Origin: Gnetum montanum
Taxonomy: Eukaryota > Streptophyta > Gnetopsida > Gnetales > Gnetaceae
Reading direction: 5' to 3'
DNA: 64,000 nucleotides
Assembly: GCA_015680685.1 (NCBI GenBank)
Contig: MNCI01022611.1
Span: 2,445,727-2,509,726, forward strand
A model generated the notes under the pieces. The model was not told the DNA's origin, did not search any database, and worked only from the letters and a program-made list of their open reading frames with translations. Shown here one piece after another: positions 1-12,399 of the stretch (within the stretch, counting starts at the first letter, position 1; the number at the start of each line of letters is the position of its first letter). The translations under genes were made by a program, and so were the position numbers.

Positions 1-412
1 TTGAACTATTTTTGCCATCCTAAGCACTTTTGACAAGCTCTAGCCTAGTACCTAGCTGAACTAGCAGCTGGCACATGTGTCAAGCTAGGTATGCTAGGGA
101 GTGTAGCAAGCATGACAGCCTAGGAGATAGAAAATTTGTCAAACTATTTTGTCCATCCTAAGCAACCCTTGACCACTTTTGGATTGACACTTGGGCAAAC
201 TAGCCATGGAGGTGTGTGCTACACTAGCTACGCTGGGGAGCATAGCAAGTAGAGTGAGAGTGTAGCAAGAAACCTAGAAAAATTTTTTCAAAATAGGGCT
301 CAATGTGTGCTACACTATAGTGTAGTAGGCACACTTAAAAAACTTTGCCAATTTTTGACACTTGGAAAAATTTTCCATTGAACTATAGAAGCCCAAAATT
401 GGTGGTATTTCA
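1..412 (-). repeat. 3' LTR of element A (partial)
   Basis: Direct repeat of the right-hand LTR; for example the blocks around 174-240 and 376-412 match 18093-18165 and 18314-18351. The copy ends at CA 411-412. The sequence beyond it is, on the element strand, AAATAGGGAACAA, a weak polypurine tract. It contains a perfect 16-bp palindrome CTACACTATAGTGTAG at 310-325 and other near palindromes at 88-110 and 219-241. The rest of this LTR is outside the window. Confidence 0.85.
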
Positions 413-890
413 TTGTTCCCTATTTGTTGACATCTGGAGGATTGACCCAAGAGACATCAACAAAGAACACAAAACACCATGGTGAACATGACATCAACAC
501 CACCTGTTAATGCCTAATTAGACAATGCTTCACTATGCTTTAGAGTGCTTTAGGGAGATAGAGTATGGTAGGGAATAGATTAGGGAGATAGGTCTAGGGA
601 CAACAGATGGAAACGATGTTTATTGTAGGTGTAGTTATAGGATGTAGCATTATGATGGCTTGTTACCAAAGCATGATGCCTCCTTGGAATGCTTGTGAGA
701 GAGTTAGCATGTGAAGGTTGTCTACCCTTAGGATTTTGACCTCTCATCGGAGTGCTTGTGAGATGGTTGATTTGGGGTTGGACCAATTGCGAAGTGGCAA
801 GTTTTCTATTTACTTGGGCACTTGTTTCATCCCATTTTTATTTTTTTTTCTATTATTTTTCTCTTTTATTTTTGTTTTTTCTTTTGCTCT

Positions 891-1586
<696 letters not shown>

Positions 1587-2721
1587 ATGCTTTCTCTTTT
1601 CTTTTTTCTTTTGCTTTCATTTATGTTGTCGGGTAAACTGCACGCCACTTAAAACATTTTCTTAGAGGCAACCACGCTGCATCTGTAGGATAGATGTTTC
1701 CTCCCTAAAATGAGTTGTGTTACATCCAATTGGTTCTTTGACCTACCCACAAAAGCTTCCCATGGGATGAGTTGTGTTACGTCCATCATGGGTTCAACGA
1801 TTAACTATAGGAAATCTTCCATGTGCATCAAGGAAGTTGTAGGAAGTGTGAGAGAATGCAAGATCAAGAGGTAGAGGTTAATTAGCTAGAAGAACAATAG
1901 GGATGTGAACTCTTAAGTAACTTAGTGAGTCAAAGGGAGTACGTCAAAGCAGTGCAGCAACCTTCCACCACAATGAAATGCATCATTGAATGACACCATT
2001 GAGGCTTCATCCTACAAACGTAACATAGATAAAATAAGAAAAAAAGAAACCACCACATGAGAGGAAGGTGAAGTCCTATTTACAAGGGCATTGTAAGGTC
2101 CATGAATGTTGTGTCAATTGTAGATGCATGCAATGTCCAAAGTAGGAAGGCCAATGCAAGTGTTAATGATGGTAGGCTCTAAAAGCTTTGGTAGCCACAC
2201 CAAAAGTGAGCACCCAAGTGGCTAGAGGTGATGGTGATGCAAGTGCTCAGGCATTCTCACCAAAGGTAGGAGCTAGAAAACCTTGCAGCATGGTGGGGAG
2301 CCATGATACTAGATGCTCTTCTAGGCTTGGGCAATGGTGAGGGCTGAAGGATGGTAGTGCTATGGCTAGGCCACAGTGGTTTTGGTTCTCCGATGAGTGA
2401 TGCTGATGGTGAGAGCTCCAACTAGGATGATTGGCAATGGTGGTGGTAGCTCTAAAAGGTTAGTAAGATGCCAAAAGGCATCTCCAAAAGATCAGCAAGA
2501 TGTCAAGGAAAATAACACTACAAATGTCCTAAAGGGTTTTTCATTCACAATGTGAACTTCATTCTAAAATTGCAATGCCCCACCCCATCTTTCTTGAGAG
2601 GTGTGGGTAGGCAACAAAGGATTGGAAGTATTCTCGCTCACTTGTTTGCAGAACTATGTGTGTTGAACTATGGATGTTGAATTGCAAACCCAGTTTTCAG
2701 TTTTGGTAGACCATATGCTAT

Positions 2722-3023
2722 GCTAGTTTAAGGTCTTAGTGGACCATGAACCTAGTTTAAGGTCTAGGTAGATCATGATGTGCAAGTTCAAGGTCCTAGT
2801 AGACTATTGTGCTAGTTTAACATTGTAGGAAATAGTGGATGGCTAGTTTAAGGTCATAGTGGACCATGCTATGGGTGCTAGTTTAATGTCATAGCCTAAG
2901 GACATTCTGTGCTAATTTAACGTCAAAGTGGATGTCTGTGCTAGTTTAATGTCATAGCAAACATATGTGCCAGTTTAACATCATACCAGACATCTATGTC
3001 AATTTAACATCATAGCGGACATG
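2722..3023. repeat. Tandem array of the 'gctagtttaaggtcatagtggaccatg' motif, about 10 units
   Basis: Ten imperfect units of about 26-36 bp start near 2722, 2751, 2784, 2812, 2843, 2877, 2913, 2939, 2969 and 2998. Each has a CTAGTTTAA-like head and a GTCATAGYRGACATG-like tail. The array begins just past the integrase stop codon (plus-strand 3061-3063). The same motif recurs at 6660-6700, 12017-12199, 18945-18975, 27376-27540 and 52419-52480. Confidence 0.8.
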
Positions 3024-3060
3024 CAGTTACCTTACTTTGTCATTGGCATGATACTATGTA

Positions 3061-4030
3061 CTAGGCGTAGTATGGCTTCAAGTATGAGTGGTTAATAGGA
3101 TTAGCAAACTCATTATCTTCTAGATCAGAAAGCTTGAATGCTCCATTATCATATGCCTTTATGATCAAGAAAGGCCCTTCCTAGTTAGCTAAGAATTTGT
3201 CTGTAGGCTCATAAATGACCTTGAAGATCAGGTCCCTCTTCTTGATGAGGCATTGATGTTAATTATGATAATGCTTTTGCTATTGCTTTTCTTGGTACCA
3301 CTCAATGTGATCAAGTGTTTGCATGCACTCCTCCTTTGTAGAGTCGAGGTCAATGGTTCTCAACTCATTGTTCTAGACCTCATCACTGAAGCTCAAGAGG
3401 ATCATGTGGAGCGATGGGACCTGCAGTTCAAAAGTCAACATTGCTTCAAATCCATACACAAGACTATATGGCATCTTACCTATTTTTGTTCTACCTATCA
3501 TATGATAGGCCCATAGCACATAGACTAGTTGTTTGTGCCATCATCGCTTGTTGTTGCTAAGCATCCTCTTCAAAAGATTGGTGATGATCTTGTTTGTGGC
3601 CTTTACTTGACCATTCACAAAATAGTGATGAAAAGGAATGTTTAATGCCAAGGTTTTCATAGAAGGCTTTAGTTTTTTCACTACTAAATTGCGGCCCATT
3701 ATCTATGACTATAGTCATGGATAGACCAAATCAAGTCACTATGTTATCTAGAATGAATTTGCAAACCTGTTGTGATGTTATCTTCCTAAGAGCAATGGCT
3801 TCAACCCACTTTGTAAAATATTCAGTTGCGGTAATGATGAAGCTATGTCCTGTGGAAGACTTAGGCATTATAGGCCCTATCATATCCAACCCCCAACGTT
3901 GGAATTACCACATGATATGTGTAGTATGCAGTTCAGTGGGTGGCACATGCATTAAGTTACTATGTCACTGACACATGTTGCATGTCCTAACCTTGGAAAT
4001 TCAATCATGCTCCATGTAAGGCCAATAATA
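3061..4030 (-). pseudogene. Element A integrase, decayed
   Basis: Minus-strand translation, with frame changes, shows the integrase core: a WGLDMIGPI block near 3890 with the first catalytic Asp, TKWVEAI near 3810, then VIDNGPQFSSE near 3705 with the second Asp. The C-terminal region (about 3061-3190) reads EGPFLIIKAYDNGAFKLSD, followed by YLKPYYA and a TAG stop; this is the tail typical of Tat integrases, without a chromodomain. One stop replaces the Trp before EGPF. Integrase joins element cDNA to host DNA; this copy cannot be functional. It lies downstream of RNase H in the same orientation, as in all Ty3/gypsy elements. Confidence 0.8.
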
Positions 4031-4379
4031 ACCTAGACATCTAAATTTTGCTGCCATTTCCCTAGGGGCTATGTGGCCTCCACATAGTCCCTCATGTACT
4101 TGATCAACGATCTCCTATGCTTTAATACCTCTAATGCAAGTCAACAATATTCCATCATAGGATCTACAACACAAGGTGTTGTCACCTACAAGGACATACT
4201 ACTATGATCGCTTTCATACTATGTCTTTTTGGGTAGAGGTTAGATTTTTTTTAGGCTCTCTTTGTTGGAGGTATGCCTTAATATCATCATACCACTCTTG
4301 GGTGTGAACTATGCTTGTTGCATCTATCGATGTGATGCTTTTTGTTTGAGTTATAGGTTCAATTCAATCCACTATCGAA

Positions 4380-5330
4380 GCAAGAAAAGCAGAAAACATG
4401 TTTGGTGCTATTCTTAAAGCTAAAGTAGCTAATACGTTAGCTATGGCATTTTCATTATGGAAAATATGTTGGACATCTATGGTTGCAAATTGTTTGAGCA
4501 AGGGTTTCACCAAATCATAGTATGATTGTAAATGTTATGCCTTGAAAGTGTAAACCTCTATGACTTGGTTGACAGCTAGCTGTGAATTGCCTCAGAATAC
4601 TATGTTTTGGATTCCTAACTTTTGACCTACTAAGATACCTCTAAGGAGAACTTCATACTCTACCACATTGTTTGTACAAGAAAATGTGAAGTGATCTGCA
4701 AAGGTTCAAATCTCCTTGGAGGGGAATGTGATAACGATAGCAGCACTACCAGCTTCTGTGGTTGAAGCACCATCAAAGTGTAAAACTACCTCAAAGTTTG
4801 TAGGTACTTGACTTATCCTATTGACATGCTCATTCAAATATTTTGAATCTATTGTTGGTTGATTGTCTATATGTGAAGTTGTGAGTTGTGTAGCTCTTGC
4901 TTGACCTTTTGTGGATGATTACACTATGTAGTGTAGGTCAAACTCAATGGTTATTGCCTTCCATTATGCTATTCGACTACTTTTGTACATGTTTTTTTTA
5001 ATTGCTCAAAGTATGTTTCTTTTGTAGATGGCATTAAGTTGACTACAAAAAAGATAGTCTCCATTTTTTGAGTGCAAAGACTAAAGCAAGATAGTTCTTC
5101 TTCACATCATTGTATTTTGCCTCATGGGCCACTAGTGGATGGCTTAAGTAGTAAACAGGAACCTCTGAACCATCATCTTGCTTTCAGCAAAGCAAAGAAG
5201 CAATGAACATGTTTGAGGTTGCAAGGTAAATGTTGAATGGCTTCTCTCCTTATGGAGGGTAGATAGTCGGAAGTTAAGCCAACTCCTTTTTGAGGTTGTC
5301 AAATGCCTCTTGGCATTGAGCTATCCACTT
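4380..5330 (-). pseudogene. Element A RNase H region, decayed
   Basis: Minus-strand fragments follow the reverse transcriptase directly: a QWIAQCQEAFDNLKKELA block near 5320-5260, the VPVYYLSHPLVAHEAKY segment near 5160-5100, and KNYLALVFALKKWR near 5090-5050. These are the hinge and RNase H start seen in Ty3/gypsy pol. Further down the frame is broken many times and only scattered matches to the second, plant-type RNase H half can be followed to about 4390. Role in the family: removal of genomic RNA from the RNA-DNA hybrid during reverse transcription. Boundaries are approximate. Confidence 0.65.
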
Positions 5331-5439
5331 AAAGTGGATCCCCTTTTTGAGCAAATGTTGCATTGTTTGCAACTTGTCAATCGACCTTGTGATAAACCTA
5401 CATATGAATTATAATCTTCCTTATAACCCACATAGCTCC

Positions 5440-6532
5440 TTAAGGTTTTCTAGTCATGCTAATTTGGTGATAATCTTAACCTTCTTGGGCTCTATGCACA
5501 TACCTATGTCTAATACTATAAAGCCTAGCATGTGACCAGTTTTGATACTAAAGACACACTTTTTGGGATTTAGCCTAAGTTTATGTCTAAGAAAACATTT
5601 GAGGGCGTGGTCCAAGCCATCTATGTGGTCATGAGCTAACTTGGACTTCATTGTTATATCATCAATGTAGTCATTGAGCAAGTCTAGTAAATAGTCACTA
5701 AGATATATGTCATTGTGCATTGGTAAGCTGCTCCTACGTTCTTTAGTCCAAAGGGCATCATTGTATAGCAAAACATCCTCCAAGGGGTTATGAAAGTAGT
5801 GCTAAGCTTGTGCTCTGGGTTAATTCGGATTTGGTTGTACCTTGAGAACTAGTCCATAAAGGACAACAAGGCATGATCAGCTATAGTATCAATGAGTTGG
5901 TCAATATTAGGCAATCGAAAATCATCTTTGATGGTCACCTTGTTTAGGTCCCAAAAGTCCATAAAAATGCATATACTTCTAACTTTCTTAGGAACAACTA
6001 CAATGTTTGAAACCCAGTTGGCATTATCAACTACCCAGATGAAACCAACTTTGTAAAGCTTAGTGATTTCATCACGAATGGCCAACGCCACCTCAAGCTT
6101 GACTTTACAAGCCTTTTGTTTTACTAGTTTTACACGAGGATTGAGAATAATGTTATATTGTATTATGCAAGGATCTAAGCCCAACATGTCCTCATAGGAC
6201 CATGAAAATGCCTTGATGTTATCGTTAAGGACTTTAGAGATGCTTTGTTTGCTTTGAGGCTCTAACAAGAAACTAAGCTTCAATGCCTTCACCTCACCTT
6301 TACATATTACTATAGGAACTTCTATGAGAGGATCCTTAGTTATGTCACCTACTTCTAAATCTAGAGCTCTAACTAGATGGGTTGGCTAGTCTAGAGATGT
6401 CTCTAGGGATGCTACATTTGTGTCATAAGTGAATGGCTCAAAGTCTAGGAGAATTACCATAATATCCAATCAAGACTAAGGGCAAATTAACACTCTTGTA
6501 TGCATTCATTTTGCAATCCTGCTTAAGAGATC
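5440..6532 (-). pseudogene. Element A reverse transcriptase, decayed
   Basis: The minus strand encodes a Ty3/gypsy RT in two large pieces. The first (6292-5849) carries EPQSKQSISKVL, the DNIKAFSWSYEDMLGLDP entry, VVVPKKV, the FMDFWDLNK block and the LPNIDQLIDTIA block. The second (5783-5454) has the catalytic YIDDI (near 5670), LRLNPKKCVF and the GHMLGFIV motif. The SFMD/SRYNQI region between them needs at least one frameshift. It uses host-tRNA-primed RNA as template in the family; this copy is broken. It is preceded on its own strand by a strong splice-acceptor-like site at 6533, and protease lies about 6 kb upstream rather than adjacent. Confidence 0.85.
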
Positions 6533-6560
6533 CTACAAAAAAACCAAAAAAATGTTAAGT
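6528..6560 (-). other. Putative splice acceptor upstream of RT (element sense strand)
   Basis: On the minus strand a run ACATTTTTTTGGTTTTTTT is followed by GTAG and then GATCTC: a long polypyrimidine tract with an AG at plus positions 6534-6533. The exon would begin at 6532 and lead into the RT frame. Ogre elements are known to splice an intron between protease and RT. A donor candidate (CAG/GTTAGA) lies near 12350. The site is less well preserved in D (near 18690). The function is inferred. Confidence 0.4.
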
Positions 6561-7408
6561 GGCACCTATCTTAATAAAGCAAGATGCATAAAATAATGAA
6601 GATAATGTCATGAAAATTTTTCTAACTGCATAGTATGTAAAGTAATTTTGGGGCCTAAATTGGCCATAAAATTGCTAGTTTAAGGTGGTAGCAGACCATG
6701 GTTTATGTGAGAGACATGGGTTTAAGCAAGGCTTGGAAGGTTTTAAATGTGGAGCTAAGCTGGATGTTTATTAGGCTATCAAAAAAATGCAAAAAAAAAT
6801 TTCTAAGTATAGGGACATTGGAAAAGATTTAAAAAAATTCTAACCTTGGATGCTACACTCAACCTATGTTATGCATGAGACATGGGATAGTCCCGCATTA
6901 TGTGTAGGACATGGAATGTTCAGGGAGGGTGATGTATCCTTTAACCCAAAAGGGTATAACTAAGGATTTCATCATGGTAAACTTCTTATTTTTAAAGTTA
7001 AGGCCAATAGTCATCCGAGTGTAGCACAATAAAGACAAAGGGAGATAGAGCATAGCAATGATAGAGGGAAGCTAGAGTGTGACAAAGAGGAAAAGAGAAA
7101 GTAAGAGCATAGCAACCAACCATGATGCGTCGAAGCAGACGCCAGCACCTCGACCTCACCAATGTTGACAATGGAGAGCATACACTAAGGTGCTTTCCTA
7201 GGGTGCACATAGAGGACCACAGGGAGACACTGTTAGCTAGGTAAGGGGCTATGCTCCACCCTTGTGATTTTCTTTCCTTGCTTTTTTCTTGTGTGTTTTT
7301 GAACTTTTTGGGCTTTAAGGACAGTCATCATGAGTTACAACTAGGGAAAGGAGTGCACGCGATGTAGTTTTTTGTTACTTTTTTTTAGCTTTTTGAACTT
7401 TTGGGTTG

Positions 7409-7690
7409 AGGGCTTGGTGTCCCACACGTAGTGTGGAACAAGGATTTTTGGCCTCCTATGTTGTGGCATAGGATAGGGTTTTCTGGGCATCCCACATGTG
7501 TAGCACGAAATAAGGGTTTTTGGCATCCTACGCTATACTGTGGGACGAGGTTTTCTGGGTGTCCTGCACTTGGCACAGAATAAGCGTTTTTTTGTTATCC
7601 TAAGCATGTAGTGCAAAGTAAGGGTTTCTAGCATTCTACGCAAGGGTGCGAGACAAGGTTTTCTGGGTGTCCTATGCTACAGCGCAAGAC
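7409..7690. repeat. Imperfect tandem repeat, about 36-bp half units in 72-bp pairs
   Basis: Alternating 'aagggtttttggcatcctacgc' and 'gaggttttctgggtgtcctgcac' blocks recur at 7441, 7475, 7513, 7549, 7584, 7619 and 7656. Each block also has inverted ends (cctacgct...gtgggac type). Confidence 0.6.
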
Positions 7691-7800
7691 AAGACTTGGC
7701 CAAGGCATCTTGAGGACAACAATAGAGCATAATGGTCTAGGTAGGATGACTATGAGGGTCACAGTTGTCACACCAAGGTATTCCTGAGAGTGTAACAAAA

Positions 7801-8030
7801 AGTTAGAAAATTTTTGATTTCCTAGCACTACGCTTCACAGGCAATGTAGTCAATAGTTAGAAAAATTTTGCAATTATTACACTCTACAAGGAGCATAACC
7901 AGCACTTAGAAAAATTTTGAAGTTGTTACACTTTGCGAGGAGCATAACCAACACTTTGCAAAATTTTGAAGTTGGTGAGGTTACACTCTACGAGGAGCAT
8001 GCATAATTGATAGTTAGAAAAAAAATTTAA
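7801..8030. repeat. Imperfect tandem repeat of about 50 bp, five units
   Basis: Units start near 7801, 7855, 7905, 7954 and 8013. Each begins with agttagaaaaatttt or acttagaaaaatttt and, in three of them, ends in ctacgaggagcataacc. Sequence words are shared with the A LTR. Confidence 0.65.
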
Positions 8031-8233
8031 TATTTTTAAAATTATAATGCTTGTAAAGATGTAACGTAAGTGTTAGTGTTGTACCCTGTTGGGAACTAGG
8101 TCTGTTAGGTGGGTATGCTAATGTTCCTTTCTCATAAGGCCTAGTGGAAAGTTAATCATGTTAAGTATAATTTTTAATGTATTTTTTTATTTAATGCTAA
8201 CATTTTCCTTTTTCTGCCATTATGGCATCACAG

Positions 8234-11200
8234 GATGTTGTTGAAACATAGTTGAACTGGTGGGCATTTTGTGTTGCATGAGTGATCCTGTATCGAACAT
8301 GCCTACACCAAACACACATGTGAGACACCAAGTAATATGGTTTAGGTCAGGCATGCAAGAATTCCTATAATATTTTCTCCACCACTTTAGTGTGATTATT
8401 TGGTCACACTTGTCAGTCGAAGAAATCAGTGTCATAACAAAGACACTATTTCCTGGGAAGAATCAAGGCATTCTAAGGTTCATGTTTGATGAACTTGCTG
8501 GCAACGAAGGAGCAAGGAACTCAGGCCAATGCTAGAAAGGCCTTAGGCATTTATCTAGAATCTAGGGAATGCCTAAGTTCCAACGCTACAACAAGAGTAA
8601 CACTATGTTCATCACCAAACATGTACACACTATTTTCCAGAACCCACCTGGGATCGTATATTGCATTAGAGGGTGAGTCACCTTTTGATTTCTTATATTG
8701 CTTGTTAGACTATGATGTAAGATGTTGACTATTCATGTCTATTACCAAGTTTTTGATTGACATAGATGGCCTCCATGATGAAGAGGAGGTGCTAAACTTG
8801 ACCCAAACTGCCCTGCAGGATTTCTCATCTTTTGAGAATGCTAATGCAATAATGATTGTGCAAATTGGAGCAAACTTGGTGAAATACCCTCATAGGTATT
8901 CCAAATCTTACGAGAGGTTTCATGCTCTCAACTAGTTGGATGTTGAGTGAAAAACTAGTATATCGAGCGTGGAGGAAGTTTCAGTCCCACTACTTCCATC
9001 TTGCACACCATTCATGCCATGTAAGTTGTATGTCACTTATTTTTATGCACTTTTAGCCTTGTTTTTCATCATGTTGCTGATTTTACCTTTCCTTATTACA
9101 ACTAGAGCTAAGTTAAGAGAGGTCACAGGAGTTGCTATAGGTCACACTGAGGCCACTCCCATCTTTAAATATGATGAGGTTGAGAGCTCACAACTCTAGT
9201 TATGCTATGAGGCCTCAGAAAAAGTAGCAAGGAATCTTCAGTGGGCTGGGCTCATGGACCTCTTCTTGGCTATTAACCCAAGCATCCTAGTGGCTGAAAT
9301 GATTACCCTAATTGACTTCTTCACCAAGAGTGCTAATCACTTCCACATAGGAGTCCATAATGTGTAGGTGATTTTTGAAATTACATACAAATTCTTTATA
9401 AACATCTTCAGCATCCCCTCTGAGGGTCTATTAGTGGCAAAAAAGACTGACAAGGACCTAGACCATAAAGGGGATGTTGAGAAATGGTTGGAAACTTACA
9501 AGGTTTGTAAATATATACCAATGAAGGAGGTGAAAGTACCCATGGTCCACCACCTCTAACCAATCTTTCAAGCTCATGCATTCCCAAAGCTACTTTCCCA
9601 AGGAAAGATTCTTGGGGTTGAGCAAGCTTGGATCATTAGAGATGTGATAGAGGAGGGGACACGATATAACTAGGCCAACTACCTTATCAGTAGCCTACGT
9701 GCTAAAATTGTTAGGTTGCGTAGCAACCTCCAAGCATGATCACACGTGCATTTTACTTTCTTTGTAGCATGCCTATGAAGGTTTGTAGAAATTTTGATGG
9801 TTTATGAGAATAGGCAATGGATGGTGCAAGATTGCACTCAAATATCTAGGTCATGGATACACAACCTATTCTACACCACATGTTCATAGGACCCTCCAGA
9901 GGCAATTGGCGAGTTGTCCTTGGTAACGACTAAAGGCCATGTGGGATAATCCTACCGCACACATAATAGTGCTGGGAAGGCCCCACCAACCAACACTAAC
10001 AATGCAACAAGACAAGCATGAATCATTGCCAAGATAGTGAGGTCATTGAAAATAAAGATTAAGAAGCCTCACCCTATGGAGGAGCCCATGCATGAAATGG
10101 AGGGTGGCAAGAAGCTACGATTCAAGCTCCATGACGTGCATTCAGAAATAGCAAGTAAGTATGCATTATTTAATGTTACTATAATGTGTCATTCTATCTT
10201 ATATTCATTATTGGACATTCTAAATCAAACATGTGTAACACAAGCAAGAGGGCCCTTGCAACGGTAGTAGAGCCCACGAAGGACAATGTCCCACAACCTG
10301 AGGGACATATGGCAAATGAAGATGAGAAAGAAGTCATCAAAGTGTTAAGGCAACTCAAGGAAAAAGGGTTGCAGTTTGAAGAGGGTCAGTTTGAGCATTT
10401 CTTTAATGGCATGTAGATGGGCAATCCCCCTACTCTCACACCTAGGGACTTTTTGGGTAGGAGCTTTGCACCACCATCTTTGTTTTGTTTTTTTTTTTTT
10501 ATGATTTTTGTGGTTTTTGTGCTCTCCTTGGCTATCGGTTGCTTCATGATCACAAAGTGTGTTATGTTGTAATGGCCAGTGCTTCCGCTGAACATCTAGC
10601 ATCAACATCCACCTTCCGTACACAACCATGGATAGAGACTCTAGATAAGTTCGCCTTCATGCAAGGCATAGTGGATGATATGATAGATTGCATCAAATAG
10701 ATAGACCCTGAGATTGGTACATTTATTTTATTATTATTATCTTTTTCTTTTTTCTACTAATTTTCTTATTTTTTTGTGACTAACGATATTTCACCTATTA
10801 TGGAATAATAGCAACTTAAATGGGATCCAAATAGAGTGGTCCAGTTCGATGGCATACCTGAGTTTCCCCCCAAAGAGGAGCAACTGGCTTGTTCTGTATA
10901 TGAGGAGGCAAGTAAGTATGCACTATACTTTGCACGAGCATTTTGGGAGTGCAAGTGTGTAAACAAGCACCTATGAAGATAGGTGCAAGAGCTTCAACAA
11001 AAGGGGGCAAACCAGGAGGTAAGACTAGAGGACCTACAGTCAGGTTATGACTTCTAGGTAACATGTGACAAGCCACATAGCAACTAATGCATAGCTAAAA
11101 TCAATTATGCCAAGTACTAGTCAACTGTTTAGGGCAAAAATAAGGCCACCCATGAGGTTATTAAACAATGGCTACAGATGGACCTCTTAGAAAGGAAAAA

Positions 11201-11784
11201 TCAAGATTGAAAGGACTATAGTGCGAAGGTGTATTAGTGGGGAAAAATGAAAAAGAATCACAAAGACCACTACAAGTAAGAGCATGAAGCATACTCCAAG
11301 TATAGAGATAAGTTTGTGGAGCACCAATGCCAAGAGATATTTCTCAATGCAATTGGTGCTATGCAAGCTTACAAGCTCTTCGTGAGCAATGTAGCGGTGA
11401 GAAAGTCCCTGGAAAGGTAGATCGCTATACCTTCTGAAGAGGTGACTTCTACAAAATTTTCACCAGGGCTGCCCTCATGGATGACCATAGAAAAAGGAAA
11501 AAACCTTGTAGGCATTGACCTAGGTGAGGAGGACTAGACACGTTTGTCAAAGGATGAAATCCTCTGATGCCTAAAGGTTGACCTTGACAAGATGCCCCTA
11601 GACATGGATGCAGGTCCTTCTCAAGTTGGTTTAGTTTACCTTATTTTTATTTATTTTATTATAATTTTTCATATCACCTCATTTTTTGATTAATTTATAA
11701 TTTTATTTTTATTTGATGCAGGTTCCAGGTAAGGGTGTGGGACCCAGTGAACTAGCAGATGCAAAGGAAGGGGAAGAGCCCTAG
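8234..11784 (+). pseudogene. Antisense multi-exon gene of element A, FCP1/HAD-like N-terminus
   Basis: Plus-strand gene, opposite to its host element, between protease and RT. Proposed exons: 8234-8672, 8750-9020, 9116-10154, about 10247-10420, about 10575-10700, about 10813-11624 and 11722-11784. Donors at 8673 (GTGAGT), 9021 (GTAAGT) and 10155 (GTAAGT) are canonical; intron 11625-11721 is T-rich with GT and AG ends. Exon one reads ELVGILCC where HAD motif I is expected, then RSGMQEFL, VIIWSHLS, and NTMFITKHVHTIFQNPPG where FCP1-type proteins have the NTLLIDD segment. The central exon (9116-10154) and a Lys/Glu-rich C-terminal exon match the D copy in order and sequence. The protein ends in an acidic tail and TAG at 11782. 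Several in-frame stops show it is dead; exon one (start codon) is not found. The FCP1 assignment is by eye. Confidence 0.6.
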
Positions 11785-12016
11785 CCCCTATCGCACACTA
11801 TAGGATGGAATGCTTAAAATGTAGCCTTGCTATCAGGCAATTTTGTACTTTTTGGATATTTTATGTTTTTGATGTAATCTTGAACTATGTATCTTATTGA
11901 TAATTTAATGAAAATATGATAGTTATTAGCTTCTCATTTTGTTATATTTCATGTAATATTGTTGTAATTTTAACTTATGATTTGGTTGATGCAATTAGGC
12001 CCCTTCTGGGCCCCAT

Positions 12017-12199
12017 GCTAGTTCAAGGTCATGGCGGTAAGGCCAACACTAGTTTAAGGTCATTTCAGGCTAGTTTAAGGCCATTTCAAGCCATCACTTA
12101 AAAGGAAGTTGGTTGCCAGTTTTAGGCCTTCGCAAGTCATGCGATAGTTTAAGGCCTTTTCAGGCCGCGTGGTAGTTTAAGGCCTTTTCGGGCCTCACT
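12017..12199. repeat. Array of the 'agtttaaggccatttcaggcc' motif between convergent genes of element A
   Basis: Six copies of gctagttcaaggtcatggcgg or tagtttaaggccttttcaggcc type lie between the 3' end of the antisense gene (11784) and the 3' end of gag-pro on the other strand (about 12.4 kb). The same arrangement occurs in D at 27376-27540. Confidence 0.7.
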
Positions 12200-12399
12200 T
12201 TTTTTTAAGAACAAAGAAAGCTAAATGAAATCAAACCTAATGCAAGATGTAAATAATAACACAAATTGTAACTGTATAGGCAAAGGACAAAGATGAGTTA
12301 AATGTGCAACCAAACTAAGGGCATGCCCTAGTTGCGTAGGTGCTTTCTAACCTGATGCAGATTAGGTGGTGCGTAAGACTTAGGAGGCAAAAGACAATA

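Larger units (their letters stand above)
6660..8233. other. Element A spacer between RT and the antisense gene, with two tandem arrays
   Basis: No credible reading frame. It contains one copy of the agtttaaggtggtagcagaccatgg motif (6670-6700), a 36-bp-unit array (7409-7690) and a 50-bp-unit array (7801-8030). The second array shares the words 'acttagaaaaatttt' and 'ttacactctacgaggagcata' with the A LTR, so LTR-like sequence has spread into the internal region. Confidence 0.55.

Noticed and set aside
3253-3971. Plus-strand reading frames over the integrase of element A
   Set aside because: They are antisense shadows of the minus-strand integrase, which has recognisable catalytic blocks.
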